A stretch of DNA of 64,000 bases, taken from NCBI RefSeq assembly GCF_000091545.1, contig NC_006461.1:1586304-1650303 (forward strand), read 5' to 3'. Source of the DNA: Thermus thermophilus HB8. GTDB taxonomy: Bacteria > Deinococcota > Deinococci > Deinococcales > Thermaceae. A program made the position numbers and the translations under genes. The notes under the pieces are model-generated. The model searched no databases, was not told where the DNA came from, and was given only the letters and a program-made list of their open reading frames with translations. The stretch's first letter is position 1, and the number at the start of each line of letters is the position of its first letter. Shown here in pieces: positions 43,320-52,879 of this stretch.

Positions 43320-44288
43320 TCACTCCTCCTTGGGCTCCCGGGCCATGAGGGCCTTTAGGGCCGCCAGGGGGTCCAGGCCCTCGTGGGCCACCCGGTGGAC
43401 CGCCTCGGCCACGGGGAGCTCCACCCCCTGCTCCTTCCCCCAGGCCACCATGGCCTTCACCGCGTAAAGCCCCTCCACCACCCCCCGGGCCTCGAGGGCC
43501 TCCCGGTCCACCCCCCGCACCAGGCTCTCCCCCGCCATGCGGTTGCGGGAGTGGAGGCTGTAGGCCGTGGCCAGGAGGTCCCCGAGGCCCGCAAGCCCGT
43601 AGAAGGTGGCCTCCTCCCCCCCAAGCGCGGTGCCGAAGCGGACCATCTCCTTAAGGCCCCGGGTGAGGAGGGCGGCCTTGGCGTTGTCCCCGAGCCTAAG
43701 CCCGTCCACCATGCCCGCCGCCAGGGCCAGGACGTTCTTCACCGCCCCCCCAAGCTCCACCCCCCGCCGGTCCCGGCTGGTGTAGACCCGGAAGGTGGGC
43801 CCGGAGAAGAGGGCCTGGACCCGCCGGGCGAGGTCTTCCGGCCCCGCGGCCACGCTCGCCGTGGGGAGGAAGCGGGCCACCTCCTCGGCGTGGTTGGGCC
43901 CGGAAAGGGCCACCACGGGCCTTTGGGTCAGGGCCTCCACCACCTCCGCGGGCGTCCGGACCCCCTCCTCCCCGTAAAAGAGGCCCTTGGTGGCGGAGAC
44001 GTACCAGGGAGCCGGGGGAAGGCCGGCCACGGTCTCCCGGAGGGCCTTGGAGGGCACCGCCAGCACGGCGAGCTCCGCCCCCTCCAAGGCCTCCTCAGGG
44101 TCATGGGTGGGGTAGAGGTAGGCCGGGAGGGCCACCCCAGGGAGGTAGTCCCGGTTCTCCCGCATGGCCTTCAAGGCCTCCGCCTGCGCCTTCCGCCGGG
44201 CCCAAAGCCGGGTGGGCACCCCTTTGCTGGCGAGGAGGACGGCCAAGGCCGTCCCCCAGGCCCCCGCGCCCAGGACCGCCACCCTCAT
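43320..44288 (-). CDS. gpsA: Glycerol-3-phosphate dehydrogenase [NAD(P)+]
   Basis: The 322-residue enzyme starts MRVAVLGAGAWGTALAVLLA with the dinucleotide-binding GxGxxG and has the catalytic lysine region SGPNHAEEVA and GGAVKNVLALAAGMVDGL, then YGLAGLGDLLATAYSLHSRN. It makes sn-glycerol 3-phosphate for phospholipids. It is coupled (ATGA) to the membrane protein upstream and is last in the pyrF operon. Confidence 0.93.
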   Translation of the reverse strand: MRVAVLGAGAWGTALAVLLASKGVPTRLWARRKAQAEALKAMRENRDYLPGVALPAYLYPTHDPEEALEGAELAVLAVPSKALRETVAGLPPAPWYVSATKGLFYGEEGVRTPAEVVEALTQRPVVALSGPNHAEEVARFLPTASVAAGPEDLARRVQALFSGPTFRVYTSRDRRGVELGGAVKNVLALAAGMVDGLRLGDNAKAALLTRGLKEMVRFGTALGGEEATFYGLAGLGDLLATAYSLHSRNRMAGESLVRGVDREALEARGVVEGLYAVKAMVAWGKEQGVELPVAEAVHRVAHEGLDPLAALKALMAREPKEE

Positions 44289-45289
44289 AGGAGGAAGACC
44301 ACCTCCCAGGCCTCGTACCAGGCGGCGGCGAGGAGGAAGAGGGCCCCCAAGTAAAAGGCCAGGAGAAGTCCCTTAAGCCCCTCCCGGTACCCCTGCCCCC
44401 CGGCCACCCGGGCGAGGAGGACGAGCCCGCCGAAGGTGACGAGGATGTAGGCCTGAAGCTCCAAAAGAAGGGTGGGCAGGTGGAAGAGGAAGGCGCTTCC
44501 CAGAAGGGCCGGGGAGAGGGCGAAGCCGAAGGCGAAGTAGCGGAGGGCGTTGAGGAGGAGCACAGGAACCCCCAAGAGCAAGGCGGGAAGGAGCCCTGTG
44601 AGGAAAAGCCCCTGGCTGAAATTCCAGTGAAAGATGACCCCAGCGAGGACCAAAACGCCCTTCCCCACCGCCTCCTGGAGGCCGATGGCCTCCAAGGCGC
44701 CCCCGAAGAGGACCTGCACCGCCCGGGCGAGCTCGGGCATGGCGTAGGCGAGAAGGCTCCCCAGGGCGAAGAGGCCGTAGAGGAAGAGGTTGGTGAAGAG
44801 GTAAAGGCCCCTCTGGGACCGGACCAAGGCCCAGGCCTCAAGAAGCCAGGCCCGGAAGGGGGAGGGCCTGAGGAGGAGGAGGGCCCAAAAGAGGGAGAGG
44901 AGGAAAAACCCAAAGCCCGCGAGGGGCGTGAGGAGGTAGGCGGGCACCCCGAGCCCCTCGGGGCGGAAGTAGACCCGCCTGGCCTCCCCCCCTTCCAGGA
45001 CCACCACCACCTCCCCCACCTCCTCCCCGAGGGCGGCCGGGAAGGAGACCCGGTTCCCCTCCACCTCGGGGCTTTCCAGGTTGACGGTAAGCCCATCGGG
45101 GGGCGGGGGGAAGAGGGCGAAGCGCTCGAGGAGCCTCGGGGCCTCCTCCGGAGGGGCCCTAAGGACCTCCTCGAGGCTCGGGGAGAGCTCCCCCCTGAGC
45201 CACCGGGCGACGGCCTCCCTCGCGGCCTCCTCCGGGGCCGCGAGGGCCAGAGAGAAAAGGCCGAGAAGAAGGGCAGCGAGGAAGCGCAC
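44285..45289 (-). CDS. Membrane protein of unknown function, SpoIIM-like C-terminus
   Basis: The 334-residue protein has a signal peptide, an external domain of about 110 residues, then six or seven membrane helices. The segment HLPTLLLELQAYILVTFGG resembles the conserved part of SpoIIM/stage II sporulation M-like proteins, but the match is loose. It lies 1 base after pyrE and overlaps gpsA by 4. Confidence 0.6.
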   Translation of the reverse strand: MRFLAALLLGLFSLALAAPEEAAREAVARWLRGELSPSLEEVLRAPPEEAPRLLERFALFPPPPDGLTVNLESPEVEGNRVSFPAALGEEVGEVVVVLEGGEARRVYFRPEGLGVPAYLLTPLAGFGFFLLSLFWALLLLRPSPFRAWLLEAWALVRSQRGLYLFTNLFLYGLFALGSLLAYAMPELARAVQVLFGGALEAIGLQEAVGKGVLVLAGVIFHWNFSQGLFLTGLLPALLLGVPVLLLNALRYFAFGFALSPALLGSAFLFHLPTLLLELQAYILVTFGGLVLLARVAGGQGYREGLKGLLLAFYLGALFLLAAAWYEAWEVVFLL

Positions 45290-45290
45290 C

Positions 45291-45842
45291 CTAGACCTCC
45301 TCCAAGGGCACCCCCTCCCGGCAGAGGGGGCAGGCCTCCTCGGGATAATGGGGAACCTCCAAGGCGAGGAGGGCGCGGAAGGGCACGCCGAAGGCCGCCC
45401 TGCCCCCGCTCCGGTCCACGATGGCCCCCACGCCCACCAAAACCCCGCCCCGGGCCTCCGCCGCCCGGATCGCCTTGCGGACGCTCTCCCCGGTGGTTAC
45501 CACATCCTCCACCGCCAAGAAGCGGTCGCCCGGGTTCACGGTGAGCCCCTTGCGGATGAGCATCCCCCCCCTTCCGTCCTTCTCGGCGAAGAGGGCCCGG
45601 GCCCCGAGGGCCTTCGCCACCACGAAGGAAAGGACCACGCCCCCGATGGCCGGGGCGATGACGAAGTCCACCTTCTCGTCCTTAAAGAGCTTTCCCAAAG
45701 CCTCCCCCACGGCCTCGGCGTAAAGGGGATGCTGGAGGAGGGCCGCCGACTGCAAAAAGAAGGGGGAGTGCATCCCCGAACGCAGGAGGAAGTGGCCCTC
45801 TAGAAGAGCCCCCGTCCTCCGGTAAAGCTCCAGGACGTCCAT
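45291..45842 (-). CDS. pyrE: Orotate phosphoribosyltransferase
   Basis: The 183-residue enzyme has the PRPP-binding motif RFLAVEDVVTTGESV and the region DFVIAPAIGGVVLSFVVAKALGARALFAEKDG. It converts orotate and PRPP to OMP. An unusual CxxC near the end (CPLCREGVPLEEV) is seen in Thermus-type PyrE. It follows pyrF by 5 bases; the pair is used in Thermus genetics as a selectable locus. Confidence 0.92.
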   Translation of the reverse strand: MDVLELYRRTGALLEGHFLLRSGMHSPFFLQSAALLQHPLYAEAVGEALGKLFKDEKVDFVIAPAIGGVVLSFVVAKALGARALFAEKDGRGGMLIRKGLTVNPGDRFLAVEDVVTTGESVRKAIRAAEARGGVLVGVGAIVDRSGGRAAFGVPFRALLALEVPHYPEEACPLCREGVPLEEV

Positions 45843-45847
45843 CCCCC

Positions 45848-46621
45848 CTACTCTACCAGAGCCTTCAAGAGGGCCTCCGCCGCCTCCAGGGCGGCCTTTA
45901 GGTCCGGCCTTCCCCCAGGGTAGTAGAGGGCCCGGCTCGCCGCGAAAAGAAGCCCCTCCCCCTTGAGGGGCCTCCCCCCCTGGGCCCCCACGCCGGGGAG
46001 GAGGAGGGGGGCGTGGGGCGCCCTTTCCCGCACCCGAGCCACGGCCTCCGGGTAGGTGGCCCCCACCACCATCCCCACCCGGCTCCAGGTACCCTCCCGG
46101 TACCCCTCCCCCTCCCGCTCAAGAGCCTCGGCCAGGTGAAGGTAAAGGGGCTTCTCCTCCACAAGGAGGTCCTGGAGGAAGCCGGAGCCGGGGTTGGAGG
46201 TCTTCGCCAGGACGAAGACCCCGCCCCCTGTGCGGGAAGCGGCCTGGAAGAAGGGCTTGAGGGCGTCTAAGCCCAGGTACGGGTTCACGGTGAGGGCGCT
46301 TCCCGGGAAGGCCTCCAGGTAGGCCCGGGCGTAGGCCTCGGCGGTGGAGCCGATGTCCCCCCGCTTCCCGTCAAAGATCACGGGAAGCCCCATGACCCGG
46401 GAGGCGCTGGCGAGCTCCCAAAGCAGCGCCGTCCCCTCGAGGCCCAAGGCCTCAAAGAACGCCAGCTGGAACTTCGCCGCCGCAAGGCGTGGGGCCAGGG
46501 CCTCGAGGAGCTCGAAGGTGTAGCGGCGGATATGGGCCAAGGGCTCGGGGCCGTGGAGCGTCGGCCTCGGATCCACGCCGAGAACGAGGGGCGGCCGGGA
46601 AAGGGCCTCGAGGAAGTCCAT
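45848..46621 (-). CDS. pyrF: Orotidine 5'-phosphate decarboxylase
   Basis: The 257-residue enzyme is a group 2 OMP decarboxylase: LVLGVDPRP at the start, KFQLAFFEALG, and the catalytic Asp-Lys-Asp set in IFDGKRGDIGSTAEAYA. It makes UMP. The start is the ATG at 46621, 7 bases after TATAGT; the frame runs further up but without similarity. It leads the pyrF-pyrE-membrane protein-gpsA unit. Confidence 0.92.
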   Translation of the reverse strand: MDFLEALSRPPLVLGVDPRPTLHGPEPLAHIRRYTFELLEALAPRLAAAKFQLAFFEALGLEGTALLWELASASRVMGLPVIFDGKRGDIGSTAEAYARAYLEAFPGSALTVNPYLGLDALKPFFQAASRTGGGVFVLAKTSNPGSGFLQDLLVEEKPLYLHLAEALEREGEGYREGTWSRVGMVVGATYPEAVARVRERAPHAPLLLPGVGAQGGRPLKGEGLLFAASRALYYPGGRPDLKAALEAAEALLKALVE

Positions 46622-46628
46622 GGGCTTC

Positions 46629-46658
46629 ACTATAGGGGTTGACGCCCCGAACGCCCAA
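46629..46658 (-). promoter_or_regulatory. Leaderless promoter of the pyrF operon
   Basis: On the minus strand TATAGT (46629-46634) lies 7 bases before the pyrF ATG and 18 bases after TTGGGC (46653-46658). No leader remains for a PyrR-type attenuator, so any pyrimidine control would have to act at initiation. Confidence 0.65.
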
Positions 46659-46758
46659 GAGAACCCAGCCCTCCTGCAAAACGCCGAAAGCACCGCGGGC
46701 TGGAACAACACCTCCGGCCACCCCCACCCCGAGCCCTTCCTCAACGTGCGCGGCCTTT

Positions 46759-46822
46759 AAAAAAAAGCCCCGCCGAGGCCTGGCCTCGGCGGGAAAAAAA
46801 GCACCCCCCTAACGGGGGGTGC
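46759..46822 (-). terminator. Tandem intrinsic terminators of the 16S rRNA gene
   Basis: After the 16S 3' end the minus strand has a 9-bp hairpin GCACCCCCC/GGGGGGTGC (46801-46822) with TTTTTTT (46800-46794), then a second GC-rich hairpin (46769-46793) with eight T's (46766-46759). Both are classic terminators. The second also works rightward because A/T tracts flank both sides. Confidence 0.9.
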
Positions 46823-46844
46823 GCTGCCGGCCAGAGCGGGGCGG

Positions 46845-46865
46845 CTTGAAAGCGCGGGAACAGGC
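46845..46865 (-). promoter_or_regulatory. 3' arm of the 16S rRNA processing stem
   Basis: This 21-base stretch (starting CTTGAAAGCGCGGG) is the exact reverse complement of 48439-48459 on the other side of the 16S gene. In the transcript the two form a perfect 21-bp stem that loops out the 16S precursor for RNase III-type cleavage. Confidence 0.85.
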
Positions 46866-46876
46866 TTTGGTTAGCT

Positions 46877-48402
<1,526 letters not shown>

Positions 48403-48438
48403 TCAACGCCCTTAACGGGCGTAGAGCTCAGATGCTTG

Positions 48439-48459
48439 GCCTGTTCCCGCGCTTTCAAG
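48439..48459 (-). promoter_or_regulatory. 5' arm of the 16S rRNA processing stem
   Basis: This 21-base stretch (starting GCCTGTTCCCGCGC on the plus strand) is fully complementary to 46845-46865 and lies in the 16S leader, about 37 bases before the mature 5' end. A separate hairpin, CGCCGGC/GCCGGCG (48467-48483), sits at the very start of the transcript. Confidence 0.85.
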
Positions 48460-48490
48460 ATCCCCCGCCGGCCCTGCCGGCGCACCTATG

Positions 48491-48519
48491 AATCTACCAA
48501 GCCCCCCTCCTTCTGTCAA
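48491..48519 (-). promoter_or_regulatory. 16S rRNA promoter
   Basis: On the minus strand TTGACA (48514-48519) and TAGATT (48491-48496) are 17 bases apart, the strongest promoter in the window. Transcription would start near 48484, giving a leader of about 80 nt. The -35 lies only 10 bases from the start codon of the divergent deacetylase gene. Confidence 0.9.
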
Positions 48520-48528
48520 GATGGGGGC

Positions 48529-49194
48529 ATGGACCTCCTCGTGGTGGTGCCCCACCCGGACGACGAGAGCTTCGGCGCAGGGGGAGCCCTCCTCCTCGCC
48601 AAGGAGGCGGGGCTTAAGACCGGGGTCCTCACCCTGACCCGGGGGGAAGCCGGGAGAACCCTTGGCCTCTGTCCCCCGGAGGAGCTGCCCCAGGTGCGCG
48701 TGGAGGAGTTAAAGCGGGCCGCGGCCGTCCTTCAAGTGGACTACCTCGAGGTGCTGGACTACCCCAACGCCCTCCCCGAGGGCGCCCAAGGGGAGCGGGG
48801 GCCGGCCACGGGCCGGGGCCTCGCCGACCACCCCGAGGCGGTGGAGGCGATCCGGACGCGGCTCCTCCGCCTCCGTCCCCGCTTCGTCCTCACCTTCCCC
48901 CCGGACGGCATCAACGGCCACCCCGACCACGTGGCGGCGAGCCGCTACGCCCGCGAGGCCGCCCAAGGCCTCGCCCAGGTGGTCTACCTGGTCCGCCCCG
49001 ACGGCCCCTGGCCCGTAACCCACCGCCTCCGCCTCCCCGAGAGGGTCTTGGCGCGGAAGCTCCAGGCCATCGCCCAGCACAAGACCCAGGCCCTCTCCGT
49101 GCTGAAGTTCCTGGAGATGTTCCCCGAGCGCCTCTGGACCGAGACCTTCCACCTGCCGGGCGCCTCCGGTCTCCGGGAGGGACCGTGGTGGTGA
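48529..49194 (+). CDS. bshB: PIG-L/LmbE family deacetylase, probable BshB
   Basis: The 221-residue enzyme has the zinc motif VVVPHPDDESFGAGG near the start and NGHPDHVAASRYA at about residue 125, plus GEAGRTLG. In Thermus, which makes bacillithiol, the best-fitting role is deacetylation of GlcNAc-malate; other GlcNAc deacetylases of the family cannot be excluded. The ATG at 48529 follows CAAGAT by 6 bases, and that hexamer overlaps the rRNA -35. Confidence 0.75.
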   Translation: MDLLVVVPHPDDESFGAGGALLLAKEAGLKTGVLTLTRGEAGRTLGLCPPEELPQVRVEELKRAAAVLQVDYLEVLDYPNALPEGAQGERGPATGRGLADHPEAVEAIRTRLLRLRPRFVLTFPPDGINGHPDHVAASRYAREAAQGLAQVVYLVRPDGPWPVTHRLRLPERVLARKLQAIAQHKTQALSVLKFLEMFPERLWTETFHLPGASGLREGPWW

Positions 49195-49604
49195 GGCCCC
49201 TGGACCACACCGCCGACGTGGGGTTTGCCCTCGAGGCCCAAAGCCTGGAGGAGCTCTTTCAGGCGGCCCTGAAGGGCCTTCTAGACGTGATGTTCACCGC
49301 CCCTCCCCAAGGGGGCAGGAAGCGGCGGCACCTAAGGCTTTTCGCCGAGGACCTGGAAACCCTCCTCGTCCGCTTCCTCAACGAGCTGATCTACCTGATC
49401 CAGACCAAGGGCTTCGTCCCGGGAAGGGCCCGCATCCGGGTGGAGGAGGAAGAGGGCGGGTACCGCCTCACCGCCACCCTCTTCGGCGAGCCCTTCCAGG
49501 AGCGCTTCGGCTTCCAGGGGGAGGTGAAGAGCGCCACCTTCCACGGCCTCTCCGTCCGCAAGGAGGACGGCCGCTGGAAGGCCCAGGTCATCCTAGACGT
49601 GTAG
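49185..49604 (+). CDS. Archease family protein
   Basis: The 139-residue protein starts in a run of GTG codons (49185, 49188, 49191; exact start unsure). It has the archease signature RPLDHTADVGFALEAQSLEELFQ, then FLNELIYLIQTKGF, and ends in ILDV with the conserved acidic residue. Archease helps RtcB RNA ligase turn over; rtcB is not in this window. It overlaps the deacetylase at its start and plsX (convergent) at its end. Confidence 0.83.
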   Translation: MVVRPLDHTADVGFALEAQSLEELFQAALKGLLDVMFTAPPQGGRKRRHLRLFAEDLETLLVRFLNELIYLIQTKGFVPGRARIRVEEEEGGYRLTATLFGEPFQERFGFQGEVKSATFHGLSVRKEDGRWKAQVILDV

Positions 49605-50573
49605 GGCGGAAAGCCGCTGCCGCACCCGCGCGAGGAGGCCCGCCTCCACCATGGCCTTGGCCCGCAGGAGGGCGTTTTTCACCGCCAGGGCGTCGGCGGA
49701 ACCGTGCCCGATGAAGACCGCGCCCTCCACGCCGAGGAGGGGCATGGCCCCGTACTGGGCCGGGTCCACCCGGGCCTTCACCCGGGCGAGGGCCTCCCGG
49801 ACCAAGAGGGCCCCAAGGCGCGCCCGGAAGGAGGAGGTCAAAGCCTCCTTGATCCAGGTGAGGAGGACCCGGGCCTCCCCCTCGGCGAGCTTCAGGGCCA
49901 CGTTGCCCGTGAACCCATCGGTGACCACCACCTCCGTGGTCCCGAGGAAGATGTCCCGCCCCTCCACGTTGCCGTAGAACCGCTCGCCCAAGGCGGCCCG
50001 GAGCAAGGGGTAGGCCTCCTGGACGAGGGCGTTCCCCTTCCCCTCCTCCTCCCCGATGGAGAGGAGGCCCACCCTTGGGGCCAAAGCCCCGCTCGCCTCG
50101 GCGTAGGCCAAGCCCATGGCGGCGAACTGGACGAGGAAGGAAGGGCGGCAGTCGGCGTTGGCCCCTCCGTCCAGGAGGAAGGTGCGGCCTCTCAAGCTGG
50201 GGAACTCCACGAGGAGGGCGGGCCGCTCCACCCCCTTCACCCGCCCGAGGACGAGGAGGGCGGCGGCCAGGGTGGCGCCGCTGTGCCCCATGGAGACCAC
50301 CGCCTGGACCTCGCCCCGCTTGAGGAGCTCCATGGCCACCCTCACGGAGGCCTGGGGGCGGCGGCGAACCTCCGTGGCCGCCTCCTCCATACGGATGTGG
50401 TCCGGGGCGTGCCAAACGGGAAGGTCGGCCCCCAAACGGGCAAGCTCCGCCCGCACCTGGGCCTCGTCGCCCACCAGGAGGACCTCCACCCCCTCCCGGG
50501 CCGCGGCCGCCGCCCCGGCCACCACCACCTGGGGGGCCCGGTCGCCCCCCATGGCGTCCAGGGCGATGCGCAT
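49593..50573 (-). CDS. plsX: Phosphate acyltransferase PlsX
   Basis: The 326-residue enzyme starts MRIALDAMGGDRAPQVVV and has VSMGHSGATLAAALLVLGRVKG, LLDGGANADCRPSFLVQFAAMG, LLSIGEEEGKGN and VVTDGFTGNVALK. PlsX makes acyl-phosphate from acyl-ACP for phospholipid synthesis. The start lies 2 bases after the trxA stop. Confidence 0.93.
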   Translation of the reverse strand: MRIALDAMGGDRAPQVVVAGAAAAAREGVEVLLVGDEAQVRAELARLGADLPVWHAPDHIRMEEAATEVRRRPQASVRVAMELLKRGEVQAVVSMGHSGATLAAALLVLGRVKGVERPALLVEFPSLRGRTFLLDGGANADCRPSFLVQFAAMGLAYAEASGALAPRVGLLSIGEEEGKGNALVQEAYPLLRAALGERFYGNVEGRDIFLGTTEVVVTDGFTGNVALKLAEGEARVLLTWIKEALTSSFRARLGALLVREALARVKARVDPAQYGAMPLLGVEGAVFIGHGSADALAVKNALLRAKAMVEAGLLARVRQRLSALHV

Positions 50574-50575
50574 CC

Positions 50576-50908
50576 TCAGGCGGTGGCGGGCAGGTGCTTC
50601 TCGATCTTGGCCTGGTAGTTGCGCTTGGGCTGGGCCCCCACCAGGACCTCCACCGGCTGGCCGTCCTTGAAGAGGATCACCGTGGGGATGCTCATCACCC
50701 GGTAGCGCATGGCGGTCTTGGGGTTCTCGTCCACGTCCAGCTTGGCCACCAAGAGCTTGCCCTCGTACTCTTTGGCGATCTCCTCCAGGATGGGGGCGAT
50801 CATCCGGCAGGGGGCGCACCACTCCGCCCAGAAGTCCACCAGGACCAAGGGGTGTTGGCCGAGGGTCTCGTCAAAGTTCTGGTCGGTCACCTCAATGGGC
50901 TTCGCCAT
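50576..50908 (-). CDS. trxA: Thioredoxin
   Basis: The 110-residue protein has the thioredoxin active site FWAEWCAPCRMIAP (a WCAPC variant of WCGPC), the buried Asp in LVDFWAEW and the cis-Pro in MSIPTVILF. It is the general cytoplasmic disulfide reductase. TAGAGT (50917-50922) lies 8 bases before the ATG, consistent with a leaderless or near-leaderless mRNA. Confidence 0.93.
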   Translation of the reverse strand: MAKPIEVTDQNFDETLGQHPLVLVDFWAEWCAPCRMIAPILEEIAKEYEGKLLVAKLDVDENPKTAMRYRVMSIPTVILFKDGQPVEVLVGAQPKRNYQAKIEKHLPATA

Positions 50909-50971
50909 ACCCCCCTACTCTACGGCAAACCCCCGGGGACGACAACGCCCCGGGGGCGCCTTCCTCGGCCT

Positions 50972-51349
50972 TTAGCGCTTCTTCCGGCCGCCCTTTTTGC
51001 CCTTGCCCCCAAACCCTCCGGTGCCCCGGAGGAAGCTCTTGAGCTTGTTCTCAAACTCGGGGGATTGCTTGGGAAGCCGCCTGGGCCTGGGCGGGGGCGC
51101 GCCCCCTTCGGGGGCCGGGGTCAGGTCCTTGATGGAGAGGTCCAGCCGCCCCTTGGCGTCCCGCCCTTTAATCAGGACCTGGACGATGTCCCCCTCGTTG
51201 AGGTAGTCCCGAACGTTCGTCACGTACTCGTGGGCGATCTGGGAGATGTGGACCAGGCCCTGCTCCCCCCCCGCAAGCTCCACAAACGCGCCAAAGCTCA
51301 CCACCCGCACCACGCGGCCTTCCACAACGGTTCCTGCTTCTAGTTCCAC
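50972..51349 (-). CDS. S1 RNA-binding domain protein
   Basis: The 125-residue protein has one S1 domain (GTVVEGRVVRVVSFGAFVELAGGEQGLVHISQIA, DYLNEGDIVQVLIKGRD) and a basic Gly/Lys tail (GFGGKGKKGGRKKR). It resembles YugI/general stress protein 13, thought to bind RNA or ribosomes. The start is GTG 51349, preceded by GGAGAAGGA. TATAGT (51389-51394), overlapping the folK stop, is its likely -10. Confidence 0.8.
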   Translation of the reverse strand: MELEAGTVVEGRVVRVVSFGAFVELAGGEQGLVHISQIAHEYVTNVRDYLNEGDIVQVLIKGRDAKGRLDLSIKDLTPAPEGGAPPPRPRRLPKQSPEFENKLKSFLRGTGGFGGKGKKGGRKKR

Positions 51350-51389
51350 GTTCCTTCTCCTCGCGCGGAATCCACCCGCGGTGCCCCCA

Positions 51390-51869
51390 CTATACCACAT
51401 AGGGCCGGACCCCAGAAGGGTCCAGCCCCGCGAGGAGCTCGGCGAAGGTCCGGCCCAGGAGGGGGTGCCGCCCTTGGGGAACGAGGTCGCAAAGGGGCAC
51501 GAGGACGAAGGCCCGCTCGTGGAGCCTCGGGTGGGGCAGCACCAGGTCCTCCTCCTCCAGGACGAGGTCCCCGTAAAGGAGGAGGTCCAGGTCCAGGGTC
51601 CTGGGGCCGTAGCGCTCCTTGCGCTCCCGCCCCAAAGCCCGCTCTATGGCGAGCATGGCCTCGAGGAGGCCCCTGGGGGGAAGAGCCGTCTCCACCTCGG
51701 CCACCAGGTTCAGGTAGAGGGGCTGGGGCGGGCCTAAAGGCTCGGTCTCGTAGAGGGAGGAGAGGCGGAGGAGGCGGGTTTCGGGGAGGCGGGAGAGCCG
51801 GGAAAGCCCCTCCAAGAGGTAGGCCGCGCGGTCCCCGAGGTTGGAGCCCAAGGCCACGTAGGCCGTCAT
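51390..51869 (-). CDS. folK: 7,8-dihydro-6-hydroxymethylpterin pyrophosphokinase
   Basis: The 159-residue enzyme starts MTAYVALGSNLGDRAAYL and has YETEPLGPPQPLYLN and the Mg-binding signature RYGPRTLDLDLLLYGD, then LPHPRLHERAFVLVPL. It activates the pterin for folate synthesis. It overlaps the end of manC by 4 bases, an odd partner: the last gene of a glycan operon. Confidence 0.92.
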   Translation of the reverse strand: MTAYVALGSNLGDRAAYLLEGLSRLSRLPETRLLRLSSLYETEPLGPPQPLYLNLVAEVETALPPRGLLEAMLAIERALGRERKERYGPRTLDLDLLLYGDLVLEEEDLVLPHPRLHERAFVLVPLCDLVPQGRHPLLGRTFAELLAGLDPSGVRPYVV

Positions 51870-52879
51870 TCCTGGGCCTCGAGGCGTTTCACCACCTCCC
51901 GCACCTCCCGGGCCCAGTCCTTGGGCACCACCAGGACCTCGTCCCCCACCTTGGCCACCACCAGCCCGGAAACCCCCAGGGTGGCCACCACGCCCCGGTC
52001 GGCGTAGACCACGCACCCAAAGGTGTCCAGGGCCACGTGCCGCCCCTCCCCCAGGACCACGTTCTCGTGGGGGTCCTGGGAGAAGACCCGCTCCAGGGCC
52101 CGCCAGTTCCCCACATCGTCCCAGGGGAAGCGGCCGAGGACCACCCGCACCCTCTCCGCCTTCTCCATCACCCCGTAGTCAATGGAGATCTTGGGGAGGC
52201 CGGCGTACACCTCCTCCAGGGAGGCCCCGGCGAGGAGGCGCTCCAGGGCCTCGTGGTGGCTCGGGAGGTGGCGCCGGAAGAGCTCGGCCATGGTGGCGGG
52301 GGCGAAGGCGAAGACCCCGCCGTTCCAGACGTAGCCCTTGCGGATGTACTCCAGGGCCTCGGCGTAGGAGGGCTTCTCCACGAACCCCTCCCCCCGGTAC
52401 CAGGCCCCCTCCCTGGGCCCCAGACGGATGTAGCCGTACTCCGTCTCCGGGCGGGTGGGCCTCAGGCCCAGGGCCACCACAAAACCCTCCTCCGCCGCCT
52501 CCAGCATGGTGGCCAAGGCCTCCCGGTAGGCCTCGTCGTCCCCCACGTAGTGGTCGGCGGGGAGGACGAGGAGCCGCTCGGCCCCCTCCTTCAGGGCCTC
52601 GGCCACCCCTAAGAGCACCGCCCCCGCGGTGTCCCGGCCCAAGGGCTCCAGGAGGAGCCGGATCCCGTCCGCATAGGGACGGGCCACCGCCTCCTGGTCC
52701 CGGCGCACGGCGAGGAGGGTGCGCTCTGGAGGCACGAGGGGGGCGAGGCGCTCCAGGGTGGCCTCGAGGAGGGTCTTCCCCTCAAAGAGGGGCAGAAAGG
52801 GCTTGGGGCGGTCCTCCCGGGAGAGGGGCCAAAGCCTCTCCCCGCGTCCGCCCGCCATCACCAGGGCGTAGGTCTTCAC
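51866..52879 (-). CDS. manC: Mannose-1-phosphate guanylyltransferase
   Basis: The 337-residue protein has the nucleotidyltransferase signature MAGGRGERLWPLSREDRPKPF, LPADHYVGD, EYGYIRLG, GFVEKPS, FVWNGG-like VWNGGVFAF, and ISIDYGVMEKA. It is the single-domain form without the isomerase domain. It makes GDP-mannose, probably the donor for the two glycosyltransferases encoded next to it. Confidence 0.9.
   Translation of the reverse strand: MKTYALVMAGGRGERLWPLSREDRPKPFLPLFEGKTLLEATLERLAPLVPPERTLLAVRRDQEAVARPYADGIRLLLEPLGRDTAGAVLLGVAEALKEGAERLLVLPADHYVGDDEAYREALATMLEAAEEGFVVALGLRPTRPETEYGYIRLGPREGAWYRGEGFVEKPSYAEALEYIRKGYVWNGGVFAFAPATMAELFRRHLPSHHEALERLLAGASLEEVYAGLPKISIDYGVMEKAERVRVVLGRFPWDDVGNWRALERVFSQDPHENVVLGEGRHVALDTFGCVVYADRGVVATLGVSGLVVAKVGDEVLVVPKDWAREVREVVKRLEAQE

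Noticed and set aside
46745..46758. A longer PyrF with about 40 extra residues.
   Set aside because: The extra codons have no family similarity and would place the start upstream of the strong TATAGT promoter at 46629-46634.
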